A stretch of 64,000 nt of DNA from Dyadobacter sp. CECT 9275. GTDB lineage: Bacteria; Bacteroidota; Bacteroidia; Cytophagales; Spirosomataceae. A program made the translations under genes and the position numbers. The DNA lies in NCBI RefSeq assembly GCF_907164905.1, contig NZ_CAJRAF010000001.1, positions 655,001 to 719,000 on the forward strand. Direction: 5' to 3'. The notes below the pieces were generated by a model. It saw only the letters and a program-made list of their open reading frames with translations. It was not told the origin of the DNA and did no database searches. Below, in pieces: positions 35,301 to 44,055 of the stretch (the first letter of the stretch is position 1; each line of letters opens with the position of its first letter).

Positions 35301-35726
35301 GTACTCGACGGCCAGGATTACTACGTCTACAACATGGAAGGTTCGGGCAATCAATACAAAAAGGTACTCAACCGGTACAGATCCGAAGCCCAGCCGGGTG
35401 ACGGTCACGTTTACCGTGCCAATCGCGGAGGAACGCAGAGTAACAGTACCCGTTTGTCGACATTCTATCTGCAGGATGGGTCTTTCCTGAGATGTACCAA
35501 TATCACACTGGGTTATACCCTGCCGCAAATTGCCGGCCTTACACACAACGCGATCAGCAATCTGAGGGTGTATGTAAGCGTGGACAACGCATTTACATTC
35601 ACCAAGTACCTGGGGTATAATCCTGAGGTGGATTACAACAATGGAGCAAATCTGACACCCGGTGTGGATTACGGAAAATATCCGTTGGTACGTGCATATA
35701 ACATCGGGGCGAAAATTACCTTTTAA
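32391..35726 (+). CDS. SusC/RagA family TonB-linked outer-membrane protein
   Basis: A 1111-residue TonB-dependent transporter. A signal peptide precedes a CarboxypepD_reg-like domain (about 48-125; RVSGRVVDENSEPLLGVTVL). The plug contains LNEVVAVGYQTLRKSDLTGAVSSV and the SusC-specific DPLYVIDGYPAGNDVFINPNDIESID. It ends as a 22-strand barrel. There is no N-terminal STN domain, so it is not expected to signal through an anti-sigma factor. It pairs with the SusD gene ten bases downstream; together they import an oligosaccharide or other nutrient. No glycoside hydrolase lies nearby, so the substrate is unknown. Confidence 0.97.
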   Translation: MKKQLLPIVPFFVAGILMISPGQAAFAKTGRNKGITIRENLTAAAVRVSGRVVDENSEPLLGVTVLEKGSNRGTVTDIDGKFSLDTENGATLVISFVGYIAQEIAVSGDKVLNISLKQDALMLNEVVAVGYQTLRKSDLTGAVSSVKAKELNLTTPTIGQALVGKVAGVQISQVSGAPYVGTKIRVRGVGSVNASSDPLYVIDGYPAGNDVFINPNDIESIDILKDAASAAIYGSRASGGVVLITTKRGKEGKGKLEYDYQYGVTQLSKKVDLLNASEFAQLMIDGRNNSYRDLMVNSGKPWNDGMFSDDNATRIKNVGNAGSVSIPVDIYNFGTQTLIEPKYNTDWQDELYRNAIAQRHNVSFSGGKNGVRYALSGGYMNQQGIILSTGQERINFRTNIDAEVSKKLKVGANLSLTNNTNREVQEGRFNQGPILGALIYMPIFKAYNPDGTLAKNEAAALSSGYGLQSVENPVALATETHINRRGLRGTYNGFATYEIIPDLNFKVNLGLQTYNEKYEYYLPTSLSSGANPPGSAQAIAAANAIAQTTSQMDKLAEFTLNYKKAFGKHNLDVLAGYSAQKNTSDIIAVTSKGFQNDRIEEITGKGADATFFSLNSATGKSNWTMISYLARAVYNFDNRYYLTASFRTDGSSRFGPNNRWGNFPSVSAGWNISNESFYGDWLGKSSTVKLRGSWGLSGNNNIGNYNFLQTMAAPGGVVFGNSTVNTAMWAEGIKDLNLGWESTSQFNFGLDLGLLQDRLSIIANYYLSRSFDLLFDQPLSAISGASTIRTNLRNSKVENKGFDIQVDARVISTRDFNLNINGNISVNRNKVLNMGGASTIMTAGAERSYLTHITREGQPIGMFYGFKVKGMVRESDMENLAADNANYNASTQKFPEGYVLKGPARSTASTNPLRPGDLYFEDVNKDGVVNDADKGVIGSPHPKFTYGFALSASYKNLDFTSSFNGTYGNKVLDGQDYYVYNMEGSGNQYKKVLNRYRSEAQPGDGHVYRANRGGTQSNSTRLSTFYLQDGSFLRCTNITLGYTLPQIAGLTHNAISNLRVYVSVDNAFTFTKYLGYNPEVDYNNGANLTPGVDYGKYPLVRAYNIGAKITF

Positions 35727-35736
35727 GTAAAAGATC

Positions 35737-37278
35737 ATGATGAAGATACAAAATAGAATTGTCAATATATTCGCTGGTATCGCACTGGCGTTCATGAGTT
35801 CCTGCTCTGCTGATTTTATCGATCAGCAGGATCCGAATGCGGTAACGGCCGTCACTTTTTACAAAACTGAAAATGACGTCCTGCTGGGTGTAAACGGTAT
35901 TTACCAGTCATTAAGAAGCGGCAACGGTATTGGCGAAGGAAGTGCTCTTTTTTCGGAGGAGCGTTCCGACAATACAGGCCGTAACGACAACCAGTCCAAT
36001 GCAGGCGAGCCTTTTCAGTTTAATGATTTTTCCTTGCTGCCAAGTAATGCCTATCTCAAATCGCACTGGCTGGCTCTGTATCAATCTATTTCAAGGGCTA
36101 ATCAGGTACTTACAGGTATCGAAAACGTAACCTTTGCAGATAACAACGTAAAGGAGGGGTATAAGGCAGAGGCGAAATTTATCCGTGCGCTTATCTACTT
36201 TCACCTGGTTCGTAAATGGGGTGATGTACCTCTGGTTACCAAACAGCTGATTACTCCGGCCGAGATAACCGCGGCGACATTCCGGGAAAAACAGGATGTT
36301 GTTTACCAGCAGATCATAGCTGATCTGAAAGATGTGGTTGCCAGTCCGCTTCCTAATTTACAGAATGCCGCTAACAAGGGACGTGTATCCAAGGCGGCGG
36401 GAAATGCGCTGTTGGGCCAGGTATACCTTACCATGGCTACCACCCTGGATGCGACAAACCGTACGGCTAATCTGAACGAGGCAAAAACATACCTCACCGC
36501 AGCCTATAACATGCGGACCTTCGGGCTGTTAAAGGAAATACCTTATGCTGATGTATTTGATGTCGCCAAAAAAACAACCTGTCCTGAGCTGATTTTCCAG
36601 ATTGTGAACAAACAGGGAGATATTAACTATTCTTCGGCCATTGCCAGGAACAACCAGGCAAAGGGTGAAACCATCAATTCATTATTTGCTTCTGCCGGTG
36701 CTGGCGGAAATGTAAAGCAGGATCTGGTGAAAGATTATGAGACCGGTGACAGCAGAATGACCTTTTCTGTCAAGTATGCCAATGATCCTATTGTTAAGGA
36801 TTATTTCATTACCAAATACCGCGACAACAGCGCTGCTGCTACTACCAATGGCTACGGAGGAAACGACTGGATATTAATTCGTTATGCGGATGTGATCCTG
36901 ATGCTGGCCGAAGTAAATATGTATTTGGGGGACGATGCTGCGGCCATTGGTTTTCTGAATCAGGTACGTGAAAGGGCAGGTTTGCCAACTTATGAGGTAT
37001 CTCGGGCTAATGCTGATTATGCAGCAAAGTATCCCACGCTGAAACTGGCTATTCTGCATGAACGACGTGTGGAGCTGGCTTTTGAAAATCAAAGATGGTT
37101 TGACCTGATCCGGTCTTTCACCGTTGACGAACTGATCGCGTACTTCAAAGCGAAACCACAGGCCGATTACGGTATTGCCAAAATATCAAACTTTGGACGT
37201 AAAGACCGGTTTTACCCGATTCCTTTTGATGAGTACAAACTAAATCCTGAAAAAATGTACCAGAATGAGGGTTACTAG
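35737..37278 (+). CDS. SusD/RagB family nutrient-binding lipoprotein
   Basis: A 513-residue surface lipoprotein with a lipobox ending at C23 (FMSSCSADF). It has the SusD layout of TPR-like helices in the N-terminal half (AEAKFIRALIYFHLVRKWGDVPLV) and a conserved C-terminal motif (ILHERRVELAFENQRWFDLIR). It caps the SusC barrel and captures the nutrient at the cell surface. It is ten bases after the SusC gene, so the two are certainly co-transcribed. A strong palindromic terminator lies downstream at 37393-37438. Confidence 0.97.
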   Translation: MMKIQNRIVNIFAGIALAFMSSCSADFIDQQDPNAVTAVTFYKTENDVLLGVNGIYQSLRSGNGIGEGSALFSEERSDNTGRNDNQSNAGEPFQFNDFSLLPSNAYLKSHWLALYQSISRANQVLTGIENVTFADNNVKEGYKAEAKFIRALIYFHLVRKWGDVPLVTKQLITPAEITAATFREKQDVVYQQIIADLKDVVASPLPNLQNAANKGRVSKAAGNALLGQVYLTMATTLDATNRTANLNEAKTYLTAAYNMRTFGLLKEIPYADVFDVAKKTTCPELIFQIVNKQGDINYSSAIARNNQAKGETINSLFASAGAGGNVKQDLVKDYETGDSRMTFSVKYANDPIVKDYFITKYRDNSAAATTNGYGGNDWILIRYADVILMLAEVNMYLGDDAAAIGFLNQVRERAGLPTYEVSRANADYAAKYPTLKLAILHERRVELAFENQRWFDLIRSFTVDELIAYFKAKPQADYGIAKISNFGRKDRFYPIPFDEYKLNPEKMYQNEGY

Positions 37279-37295
37279 TGTGTCGGGTTCACCGT

Positions 37296-37330
37296 GGGCA
37301 GTTAACGGTAGGCGGTAAGCAGTAGGCAGT
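37296..37330. repeat. CTGCCTACTG-type short repeat block
   Basis: GGCAGTTAACGGTAGGCGG followed by TAAGCAGTAGGCAGTTT is, in reverse complement, the same AAACTGCCTACTG...GTTAACTGCC arrangement found at 28722-28875. It is an intergenic repeat family of this genome. Confidence 0.6.
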
Positions 37331-37392
37331 TTGACCGGCTTTTAGGGATTTAAATAAATGTGATCCCATACTGTATCTACCTACATAAATTA

Positions 37393-37438
37393 AAACGATC
37401 GTGGCTTCTATCCAATCTGATAGAAGCCACGATCGTTT
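37393..37438. terminator. 20-bp perfect palindromic hairpin after SusD
   Basis: AAACGATCGTGGCTTCTATC (37393-37412), a six-base loop, then its exact reverse complement (37419-37438). The arms end in AAA and TTT, so it can act as a terminator in both directions. It is the only clear stop for the susCD transcript. Confidence 0.75.
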
Positions 37439-37572
37439 ATAAAGGATACGAAGGTTACGCCAGTTGGTTTCCGTCATGATATATTGTGACGATGGTCATA
37501 TTAGCCCGTGCTGATAATGTCCAATTTTACGTTTAACAGAATGGATTACTTTTTTTAACATAAACGATAGGT

Positions 37573-38322
37573 ATGAAAATGCTTGAAGGAAAAACGGCAA
37601 TCGTCACAGGAGGTGGATCGGGTATTGGACGCAGTGTGGCTTTAATATATGCATCGGAAGGAGCGAATGTTGTGGTTGCAGATATTCATGAAACCGAAGG
37701 GCAGGAAACAGTATCGCTCATCGAAAAAGAAGGAGGCAAAGCTTTTTTTGTCAAAGCAGACTCCTCTTCTGCTGCTGACAACGAAAGACTGGTAACTGAG
37801 ACGGTTGCGAAGTATGGCGGATTGCATATTGCCTGTAACAATGCAGGGATCGGCGGCCCGGCCGCACCCACGGGAGAATACCCGGTGGAGGGTTGGGATA
37901 AAGTTATAGCGGTGAATTTGTCAGGGGTGTTTTATGGTGCAAGGTATCAGATTCCTGCCATGCTCAAATCCGGCGGAGGAGCAATCGTGAACATGGCATC
38001 CATTCTGGGGCAGGTTGGTTTTGCCAATAGCCCGGCTTATGTGGCAGCCAAACATGGTGTGGTGGGATTAACCAAAAACATAGCACTGGAGTACGCTTCA
38101 CAGGGTATTCGTGCTAATGTGGTAGGTCCGGCATTCATTAAAACTCCGCTCTTAAAAGATTTTGACGAAGCAACTTTCAAGTGGCTGGAATCCAAACATC
38201 CTATTGGCCGCCTGGGAGAGCCGGACGAAGTTGCCGAGTTGGTACTTTGGCTAAGCAGCGACAAAGCTTCTTTCGTAAACGGCGCCTACTACGCAGTGGA
38301 CGGGGGATATCTGGCCCAGTAG
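37573..38322 (+). CDS. Short-chain dehydrogenase/reductase (SDR)
   Basis: A 249-residue classical SDR. The nucleotide site is TGGGSGIGRS (about 12-21), followed by ADIHE at the end of strand 2, so NAD is favoured over NADP. NNAG is at 89-92 and the catalytic set is S143, Y156 and K160 (YVAAK). The C-terminal VDGGYLAQ is typical. The sequence resembles 3-oxoacyl-ACP reductase and glucose 1-dehydrogenase-type SDRs; the substrate cannot be told. It is followed by a terminator at 38351-38379 and is not linked to the SusC/D genes by direction alone. Confidence 0.93.
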   Translation: MKMLEGKTAIVTGGGSGIGRSVALIYASEGANVVVADIHETEGQETVSLIEKEGGKAFFVKADSSSAADNERLVTETVAKYGGLHIACNNAGIGGPAAPTGEYPVEGWDKVIAVNLSGVFYGARYQIPAMLKSGGGAIVNMASILGQVGFANSPAYVAAKHGVVGLTKNIALEYASQGIRANVVGPAFIKTPLLKDFDEATFKWLESKHPIGRLGEPDEVAELVLWLSSDKASFVNGAYYAVDGGYLAQ

Positions 38323-38350
38323 TATCTGGTGCGAAGTTTTGTATTAGCGG

Positions 38351-38379
38351 GCATGCCGGTTTAACAGCCGGCATGTTTT
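38351..38379 (+). terminator. Intrinsic terminator after SDR gene
   Basis: GCATGCCGG and CCGGCATGT pair around TTTAACAG, followed by TTTTGTTT. Confidence 0.8.
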
Positions 38380-38450
38380 GTTTATCAGGTGGACTGGGAT
38401 TGAAGTATAACAAAACCTGCATCAGAATCCCGGTTTAAATCTATTACTTC

Positions 38451-38458
38451 TACCTTTG
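38451..38458 (+). promoter_or_regulatory. Candidate -7 element for apbE
   Basis: TACCTTTG matches TAnnTTTG about 26 bases before the apbE start, giving a short leader. The -33 is weak. Confidence 0.45.
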
Positions 38459-38483
38459 TGTGGAAAACAAGTACCTGCTGTAA

Positions 38484-39482
38484 ATGAAATTGCCAACCGG
38501 AAAAAAGCCCCGTTATCTGTTACTGATTCTTTTTTTATTTATAGAAAAAAGCTGCCTTCTCGCTCAAAACCAGAGGTATACCTATGAAAAAGGGATGATG
38601 GGGTCACCGTTTGTACTTACTTTTTATGCTCCGGACGATGCCCGGGCGAAAAAAGCCGCAGACAGTACCTTTAGCAGAATACAGCAATTAAACGATTCGC
38701 TGAGTGATTATCGGGACGGGAGTGAGATCAACAAACTTTCTGCTACTTCCGGAAGCGGAAGATGGGTTCCGGTGGGGAAGGATCTTTATAACATACTTGC
38801 GGTATCACAGGATTTCAGCAAAAAAACCAAGGGCAGTTTTGATGCTACGCTAGGGCCGGTGGTACAGGTATGGCGCCGGGCGGTCAGAAAAGGGTATCTG
38901 CCTGATGAAAAGGAAATTAAAGAAGCCATGGCCCGGACGGGGTATCAAAAACTAAGGCTTGATCCAAAAACACAGCGCGTGCTGCTTACACAAAAAGGCA
39001 TGAGGCTGGATATAGGCGGGCTCGGGAAAGGTTTTGCTGCAGACGAGGCCCTCAAGGTGATGCGTAGCTTCGGGATTACGGCTGTACTTATTGATGCAGG
39101 CGGAAAATTGGCGATTGCTGATCCGCCACCCGGAGAAAAGGGCTGGAAAATCAAAGTCTCATCGGGAAGAGATTCTGTAGGAACAATAGAACTCGCACAT
39201 GTGGGGGTGGCCACTTCCGGCCCCACCTACAGGTATCTGGAATTTGAAGGGAAAAAATACTCTCATATTGTGGATCCTAAAACCGGAACCGGCCTGCTGT
39301 TCCATGTAAGAACTACGGTGATATCTCCGAATGCTACAGATGCTGATGTACTGGCAACAGCCTTTAGTGTTACCGGAATTAAAAGGGGGAAAAGGTATCT
39401 CAGAAAATACTTTTCGTCATCAAAAGTATGGCTTGTAGAGACAAAGGGAGGAAAGGAAAGGGTATGGAAAACGATTCGATAG
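38484..39482 (+). CDS. apbE: FAD:protein FMN transferase (ApbE)
   Basis: A 332-residue exported enzyme that covalently attaches FMN to a Thr in partner proteins such as NqrB/C or RnfG. A signal-like hydrophobic segment (LLLILFLFIEKSCLLAQ) precedes the T-fold domain. GSFDATLGPVVQVWR, RLDIGGLGKGFAADEAL and the C-terminal ATDADVLATAFSV (metal ligand region) are present. The flavin-site GG motif reads IDAGGKLAI, where most family members have Asp after the two Gly; the effect is uncertain. No target flavoprotein is encoded nearby. It stands alone between the SDR gene and a convergent hydrolase. Confidence 0.92.
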   Translation: MKLPTGKKPRYLLLILFLFIEKSCLLAQNQRYTYEKGMMGSPFVLTFYAPDDARAKKAADSTFSRIQQLNDSLSDYRDGSEINKLSATSGSGRWVPVGKDLYNILAVSQDFSKKTKGSFDATLGPVVQVWRRAVRKGYLPDEKEIKEAMARTGYQKLRLDPKTQRVLLTQKGMRLDIGGLGKGFAADEALKVMRSFGITAVLIDAGGKLAIADPPPGEKGWKIKVSSGRDSVGTIELAHVGVATSGPTYRYLEFEGKKYSHIVDPKTGTGLLFHVRTTVISPNATDADVLATAFSVTGIKRGKRYLRKYFSSSKVWLVETKGGKERVWKTIR

Positions 39483-39537
39483 AAATTGTAAAAGCAAGTG
39501 CCCCTTTTGCGGAAAGAGACGCTTGCTTCGCTCCTTC

Positions 39538-40323
39538 TCAATGCTGGCCCAACCATTCCAAGATATAATCAGCATCTTCTTTCCAGGTTGGCAGGCCGAG
39601 AACAAAGTGGTTTCGCCCTGCAAATTCCTTGTAGTCTGTTACCGACCCGTTCTTTTTATAAGCTTTAAAATTCCTTAGATTCAGAGAAGCTGGTATGATA
39701 TGGTCTTTGTCGCCGGATGTGAGCAGCAATGGGGCATGTTCTTTACTGAAATCAACTTTTGCAGCCGAAGTAAGTCCGTCGCGAACCACCGTTTTAGATT
39801 CAGGAATCGTGTTTTCTTCGTAAGATTTCTTTTGCTCTTCCAGCGACATACCATTTGTAAAAGCATATTGCCAGTCGGCCAGCGACATCAGATATGTTTT
39901 TTTGACCGATGTGAAAAAGCCCAGTGCTTTATATCCTGCTTTCAGGAATGAAAATTCATAAGGTATAATACCCTGAGGAGGAACGGAGTGGATGGCTACT
40001 CCACCCGCTGCCAGGCCGCGGTTCACCAAAATCTGCGTAATAAGTCCCCCCAGGGAATGGCCGATGAGGATTGGTTTTTCGGGAAGGCTCGTCACGATGT
40101 TTGCATAATGATCAACCAGTTCACTTAGATGCAGGCCGGCAAGTTGGATGTCATTAGGCTGACGGTTTCTGAGCACCGCCGCAGGAGCGTCCTTAAAGGG
40201 CCACGCAGGGGCAATTGTTTTATAACCTTTGCTTTCAAAATAGGATTGCCATTCTCTCCATCCACTGTTGCTTACGAAAGCTCCGGTAATAAACACCACG
40301 GTTTTTGTTTCACTCGTTTTCAT
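39538..40323 (-). CDS. Alpha/beta hydrolase
   Basis: A 261-residue cytoplasmic hydrolase. The nucleophile elbow is GHSLGG (ILIGHSLGGLI, near residue 88). The acid Asp is probably in TSGDKDHIIP and the His in FAGRNHFVLG. The N-terminus carries VVFITGAFVSNSGWREWQSYF with the oxyanion turn. It belongs to the general Abhydrolase_1/6 type; no substrate can be assigned. The Crp/Fnr regulator is encoded 114 bases upstream on the same strand and might control it, since such pairs are common. Confidence 0.9.
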   Translation of the reverse strand: MKTSETKTVVFITGAFVSNSGWREWQSYFESKGYKTIAPAWPFKDAPAAVLRNRQPNDIQLAGLHLSELVDHYANIVTSLPEKPILIGHSLGGLITQILVNRGLAAGGVAIHSVPPQGIIPYEFSFLKAGYKALGFFTSVKKTYLMSLADWQYAFTNGMSLEEQKKSYEENTIPESKTVVRDGLTSAAKVDFSKEHAPLLLTSGDKDHIIPASLNLRNFKAYKKNGSVTDYKEFAGRNHFVLGLPTWKEDADYILEWLGQH

Positions 40324-40437
40324 GATTTTGTATCTTTAGAAAGTGTTAAGAAACTGTTTGTCAACTGTTTTTTTTAATTTGAACATGACAAAATTCGGCA
40401 TGGAAAACGGCAATAATTTTAACCCAGGTTAAAATCG

Positions 40438-41025
40438 TTATTTCATAATCATTCTTTTTCTGATACGGCTGAGTGATGGTCCCTGAATACCAAGATAGGA
40501 TGCAATGTGGTAAAGCGGCACGTTGTTGAAAATGTCGGGATGCTGTTCAAGCAGATCCAGATAACGCTGTTCGGGTGACAGAAAAAGGAAATCCTCCGCC
40601 CGTGTCATGGCAATATTGAAAGCCTTTTCTGCAACCAGCCGCCCGAACTTCTCCCATTGGTGAGATTCCGCGTACAGTTTCGTAAGATTGTTGATGTGGA
40701 TGTAAAGAATGGATGAGTCGGTCATCGACTCTGTGTAATAGTTACAGGGCGTCTGATTTACAAAACTTTTGTAGGAAACAACGATCTGATTTTTAGAGAA
40801 AAAGAAAACATTTTTTTCTTCTGTTGTCTCATCGTTAATGTAGTAGGTGCGAAAAACACCATCCAGAATGAAACCAAGATGTTTACAAACATTCTTGTAT
40901 TCATTGTAAAATTCACCTTTCCCGTATTGTTTCGTTTGCCAGTAGGAAAGGGATAAGTCGAAGTTTGGCCTGTCCATACCGCAAAAGGAATGTAGTGCAT
41001 GGCCTAAAAGGTCGATTTCGGTCAT
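40438..41025 (-). CDS. Crp/Fnr family transcriptional regulator
   Basis: A 195-residue regulator with a cyclic-nucleotide-binding-like beta-barrel (about 20-120; YGKGEFYNEYKNVCKHLGFILDG, then RTYYINDETTEEKNVFFF). A dimer helix leads to a helix-turn-helix (YHIASYLGIQGPSLSRIRKR). The usual cAMP-binding Arg-x-Ala motif is not evident, so the ligand is unknown. It is the type common in Bacteroidota next to small metabolic or stress genes, here the alpha/beta hydrolase. Confidence 0.9.
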   Translation of the reverse strand: MTEIDLLGHALHSFCGMDRPNFDLSLSYWQTKQYGKGEFYNEYKNVCKHLGFILDGVFRTYYINDETTEEKNVFFFSKNQIVVSYKSFVNQTPCNYYTESMTDSSILYIHINNLTKLYAESHQWEKFGRLVAEKAFNIAMTRAEDFLFLSPEQRYLDLLEQHPDIFNNVPLYHIASYLGIQGPSLSRIRKRMIMK

Positions 41026-41299
41026 AAAATGGTGTTTTTTCAGCGGTACGATGACTTCGTGTTAAGTTCAAAACGGGTTAACAGATTTTGCTAGTTTAAA
41101 CGAATGCTTCTGCGCGAAAGCTGATTCGGCCTGATCAATCAGATAGCCAATTAACCAGGAAAAGGATACCTCTGGAACAAGCCAGTGTTTTATATTTTTA
41201 CGATGCTTACCTGCAGTTAGCGTCCGTTCAGGGGCATTCGCCCAGAACGGTATATTCAAAAGAACCAAGGAGATAAATACCCTTTCGGGAATCCAATCG

Positions 41300-42598
41300 T
41301 TAAAATACAGTATTGTCAAGCACTGTGATTTTTACCTGTAATATCGTATTTCGCTGTTTTTTGAGTATGGTAAATTCGTAATTTTTGGTTTTGAGGCTCT
41401 CGCCCACGGCTGGAATTTTCCCGAATTTCCAGATCAGGTAACCTGCAATGGTTTCGTACTCGCCCTTTTTGATATCATGAGGTAATTTGTCGTTCACATC
41501 CGTAATGGATGCTGAGCCGATAACCAGATAGGTATTGTCACTTTCATTTTTAACAATTGGCGCCTCGTTATCGTATTCGTCCTGAATCTCGCCAACCAGT
41601 TCTTCAAGGATATCCTCCATCGTCACAATTCCCTCCGTACTGCCATATTCATTCACAATCACCGCCATTTGCTGGTGGTTCACCTGGAAATCCCGCAGGA
41701 TGTCACCAATAGGTTTGGATTCGTGGACTGTGAGGACAGGTCTGGTCAATTGCGAGATATTGATTGGTTCTCCTTTCCTCATTTTTATCAGCAGATCCTT
41801 CAGATGCAGAACGCCTACGACCTGATCCAGGCTATCCTCGTAAACCGGAATTCTTGAATACCCTTCTTCCAGGATTTTTTCCAGTTTTGTCTCATCGTAG
41901 TCATGCACATTTAACCCAAAAACCTGTGGGCGGGGGATCATAACCTGTCGCGCCAGTCGTTTCGAAAAATTAAAGGCGTTTTTAATCAGGTCGTAATCAG
42001 CTGCTTCAATGATACCGCTCTCTTTCTGTTGCTGCACCAGGTAACGCAATTCGTCGCTGCTGTGGACTTCGCTGCCGTGGCTCGGGGTGATACCGATGCC
42101 TTTCAGAATCACATTCGCGATCCCATTCAAAAGCCATACCACCGGCCTGAAAATCAGGTAAAAGCCATGGAGCGGGTAAGACAAAAACAGCGTAGTGGCT
42201 TCTGCCCGTTGTATGGCGATGGACTTGGGTGCAAGTTCACCGAAAACAATATGTAAAATCGTTATAATGGCAAAAGCGGCAGGGAGTGCAATCTGATGAG
42301 CCAGTTCGGGATCCAGATGAATGCCTATCAGCTCCATTCCGCCGATTAAAATCTTGGATACTACCGGCTCTCCGATCCACCCCAAACCCAGGCTGGCCAG
42401 CGTAATGCCAAATTGAGTTGCTGCCAGATAACCGTCCAGATTGGCCACAATCTTTTTGGATAATATCGCCATGGCATTTCCTTCCTGAGCTTTTTGTTCC
42501 AGCTGCGAAGCCCTTATTTTGACAATGGCGAATTCGGCGGCAACAAAAAAACCATTTAGAAAAACCAGGACCAGCGTAATAATAACCTGAAGGAGCAT
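41300..42598 (-). CDS. Hemolysin-like CNNM/CorC membrane protein (DUF21-CBS-CorC_HlyC)
   Basis: A 432-residue inner-membrane protein in the usual order: DUF21 with four transmembrane segments (about 1-190; LVFLNGFFVAAEFAIVKIR at the start), a CBS pair (about 215-340; VMIPRPQVFGLN and VNEYGSTEGIVTMEDILEEL), then the CorC_HlyC C-terminal domain. Homologues transport or sense Mg2+ or Co2+, although the hemolysin name is historical. Length is normal. It is divergent from the DUF763 gene, with the promoters in the 42599-42734 gap. Confidence 0.94.
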   Translation of the reverse strand: MLLQVIITLVLVFLNGFFVAAEFAIVKIRASQLEQKAQEGNAMAILSKKIVANLDGYLAATQFGITLASLGLGWIGEPVVSKILIGGMELIGIHLDPELAHQIALPAAFAIITILHIVFGELAPKSIAIQRAEATTLFLSYPLHGFYLIFRPVVWLLNGIANVILKGIGITPSHGSEVHSSDELRYLVQQQKESGIIEAADYDLIKNAFNFSKRLARQVMIPRPQVFGLNVHDYDETKLEKILEEGYSRIPVYEDSLDQVVGVLHLKDLLIKMRKGEPINISQLTRPVLTVHESKPIGDILRDFQVNHQQMAVIVNEYGSTEGIVTMEDILEELVGEIQDEYDNEAPIVKNESDNTYLVIGSASITDVNDKLPHDIKKGEYETIAGYLIWKFGKIPAVGESLKTKNYEFTILKKQRNTILQVKITVLDNTVF

Positions 42599-42734
42599 GT
42601 AGTTGGGGAAAAGTCTTAAAATAAACCGTTAAAAACAGATTGTAGCACATCCAAAGATATAGATAAAGAAAGGATCGTAAAAACGGCAAAACTCTAATGT
42701 ACCTCAGGCTGTAAATTTTTAGTAACTTACAGGT

Positions 42735-43940
42735 ATGAAAACGGGTCATGCGGATTTGCCGCTTCATTACGGAAAGGTACCTGCCTGGCTTGCTCAGCGC
42801 ATGAGTCAGTTGGGTGGTGCCATTGTGGAAGCCGTGGTGGTGGAATATGGCCGTGGTATGTTGTTACAAAAAATGAGCGATCCGTTCTGGTTCCAGTCCC
42901 TGGGATGCGTACTGGGTATGGACTGGCATTCTTCCGGGATTACCACTTCGGTAATGGGTGCTCTCAAACATGCGGTTAACAAAAAATCCGGGGAATTGGG
43001 TATCTATATATGCGGGGGCCGGGGAAAACATTCACGCCAGACTCCCGCAGAGTTATTAGCCATTGCTGACAAAACCGGATTGGACGGCGCTTTGCTGGTT
43101 CATAACAGCAGACTTTCGGCAAAAGTTGACAATACGGCCATTCAGGATGGTTTTCAGTTATACCTGCATTCGTTTGTTCTTTCCAAAGAAGGGCAATGGG
43201 CGGTGATCCAGCAAGGAATGAATCCTGATGAACGTATGGCCCGCAGATATCATTGGCATTCTCCCGGTGTAACATCTTTTCTGGAGGAACCGCATTCTTT
43301 CATTTACGGGCAAAATCAGGGAAAAATTCTTAACCTGACCGCCAAAGAGGCTGCCCCAGCCAAAGCGGCAATACTATCCCTTACTGCCGAAAACCCTGAC
43401 AGGGTCATGCGGGAGGTAAGCAGGCTGTTTATGCCGGGGCATCATGACGTGCGTGCAGGGGATGTAAACCTGAAACGCCTGGGCGCGGTGCTTGCCCTTG
43501 CTCACGACTATGCTGTTCCTGATATGGAATCCCTGTTATTACTGGAAGGCGTGGGACCCAGGACCATTCAGTCGCTCACTTTAGTAAGTGAAATTATTCA
43601 TGGCACCCCCTCCAGATTTTCCGATCCTGCTCGGTTCTCATTTGCTCATGGAGGAAAGGACGGGCATCCTTTCCCGGTCCCGTTGAAGATATATGATGAA
43701 TCCATCCGCGTTTTAGATAAAGCGGTGCATAGTGCCCGGCTGGGCGAGAAAGATAAGTCAGATGCGCTGAAAAATCTGTCCAAAGCCGCCCGGCAGCTTG
43801 AAGAGGGATTTGAACCTAATAACCGATTTGACGATATCATCCGTGAAGAACGTGAGAACGCCTGGAAGTACGAAGGACGCACGGTAAAAGGGAAAGCAAA
43901 AAAACCGGACAGTTGGAACGGCCAGCTGGAATTGTTTTAA
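42735..43940 (+). CDS. DUF763 domain protein
   Basis: A 401-residue cytoplasmic protein. The N-terminus TGHADLPLHYGKVPAWLAQRM, then VEYGRGMLLQKMSDPFWFQSLG and WHSSGITTSV, are the conserved DUF763 features as I recall them. Near residue 275 there is LLLEGVGPRTIQSLTLVSEI, a helix-hairpin-helix-like stretch seen in nucleic-acid-binding proteins. The C-terminus is charged. DUF763 was first noted in thermophilic archaea and occurs in scattered bacteria; its function is unknown. No operon partner is evident: it is divergent from the CNNM gene, and the next gene starts over 110 bases away. Confidence 0.88.
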   Translation: MKTGHADLPLHYGKVPAWLAQRMSQLGGAIVEAVVVEYGRGMLLQKMSDPFWFQSLGCVLGMDWHSSGITTSVMGALKHAVNKKSGELGIYICGGRGKHSRQTPAELLAIADKTGLDGALLVHNSRLSAKVDNTAIQDGFQLYLHSFVLSKEGQWAVIQQGMNPDERMARRYHWHSPGVTSFLEEPHSFIYGQNQGKILNLTAKEAAPAKAAILSLTAENPDRVMREVSRLFMPGHHDVRAGDVNLKRLGAVLALAHDYAVPDMESLLLLEGVGPRTIQSLTLVSEIIHGTPSRFSDPARFSFAHGGKDGHPFPVPLKIYDESIRVLDKAVHSARLGEKDKSDALKNLSKAARQLEEGFEPNNRFDDIIREERENAWKYEGRTVKGKAKKPDSWNGQLELF

Positions 43941-44055
43941 GATACCCGGATTGGTTCGTCTTGCGGGGAATTGCAAAAGTTGGCCCCACTTTGGCACATA
44001 GTAAAATACCTTCCATTGCCGCTCTTAACATTTTCCTGTTTACTTTTAATCCCGT

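Noticed and set aside
41068-41319. 83-codon minus-strand ORF next to the Crp/Fnr gene
   Set aside because: It overlaps the end of the CNNM gene, has an odd composition and no recognisable domain.
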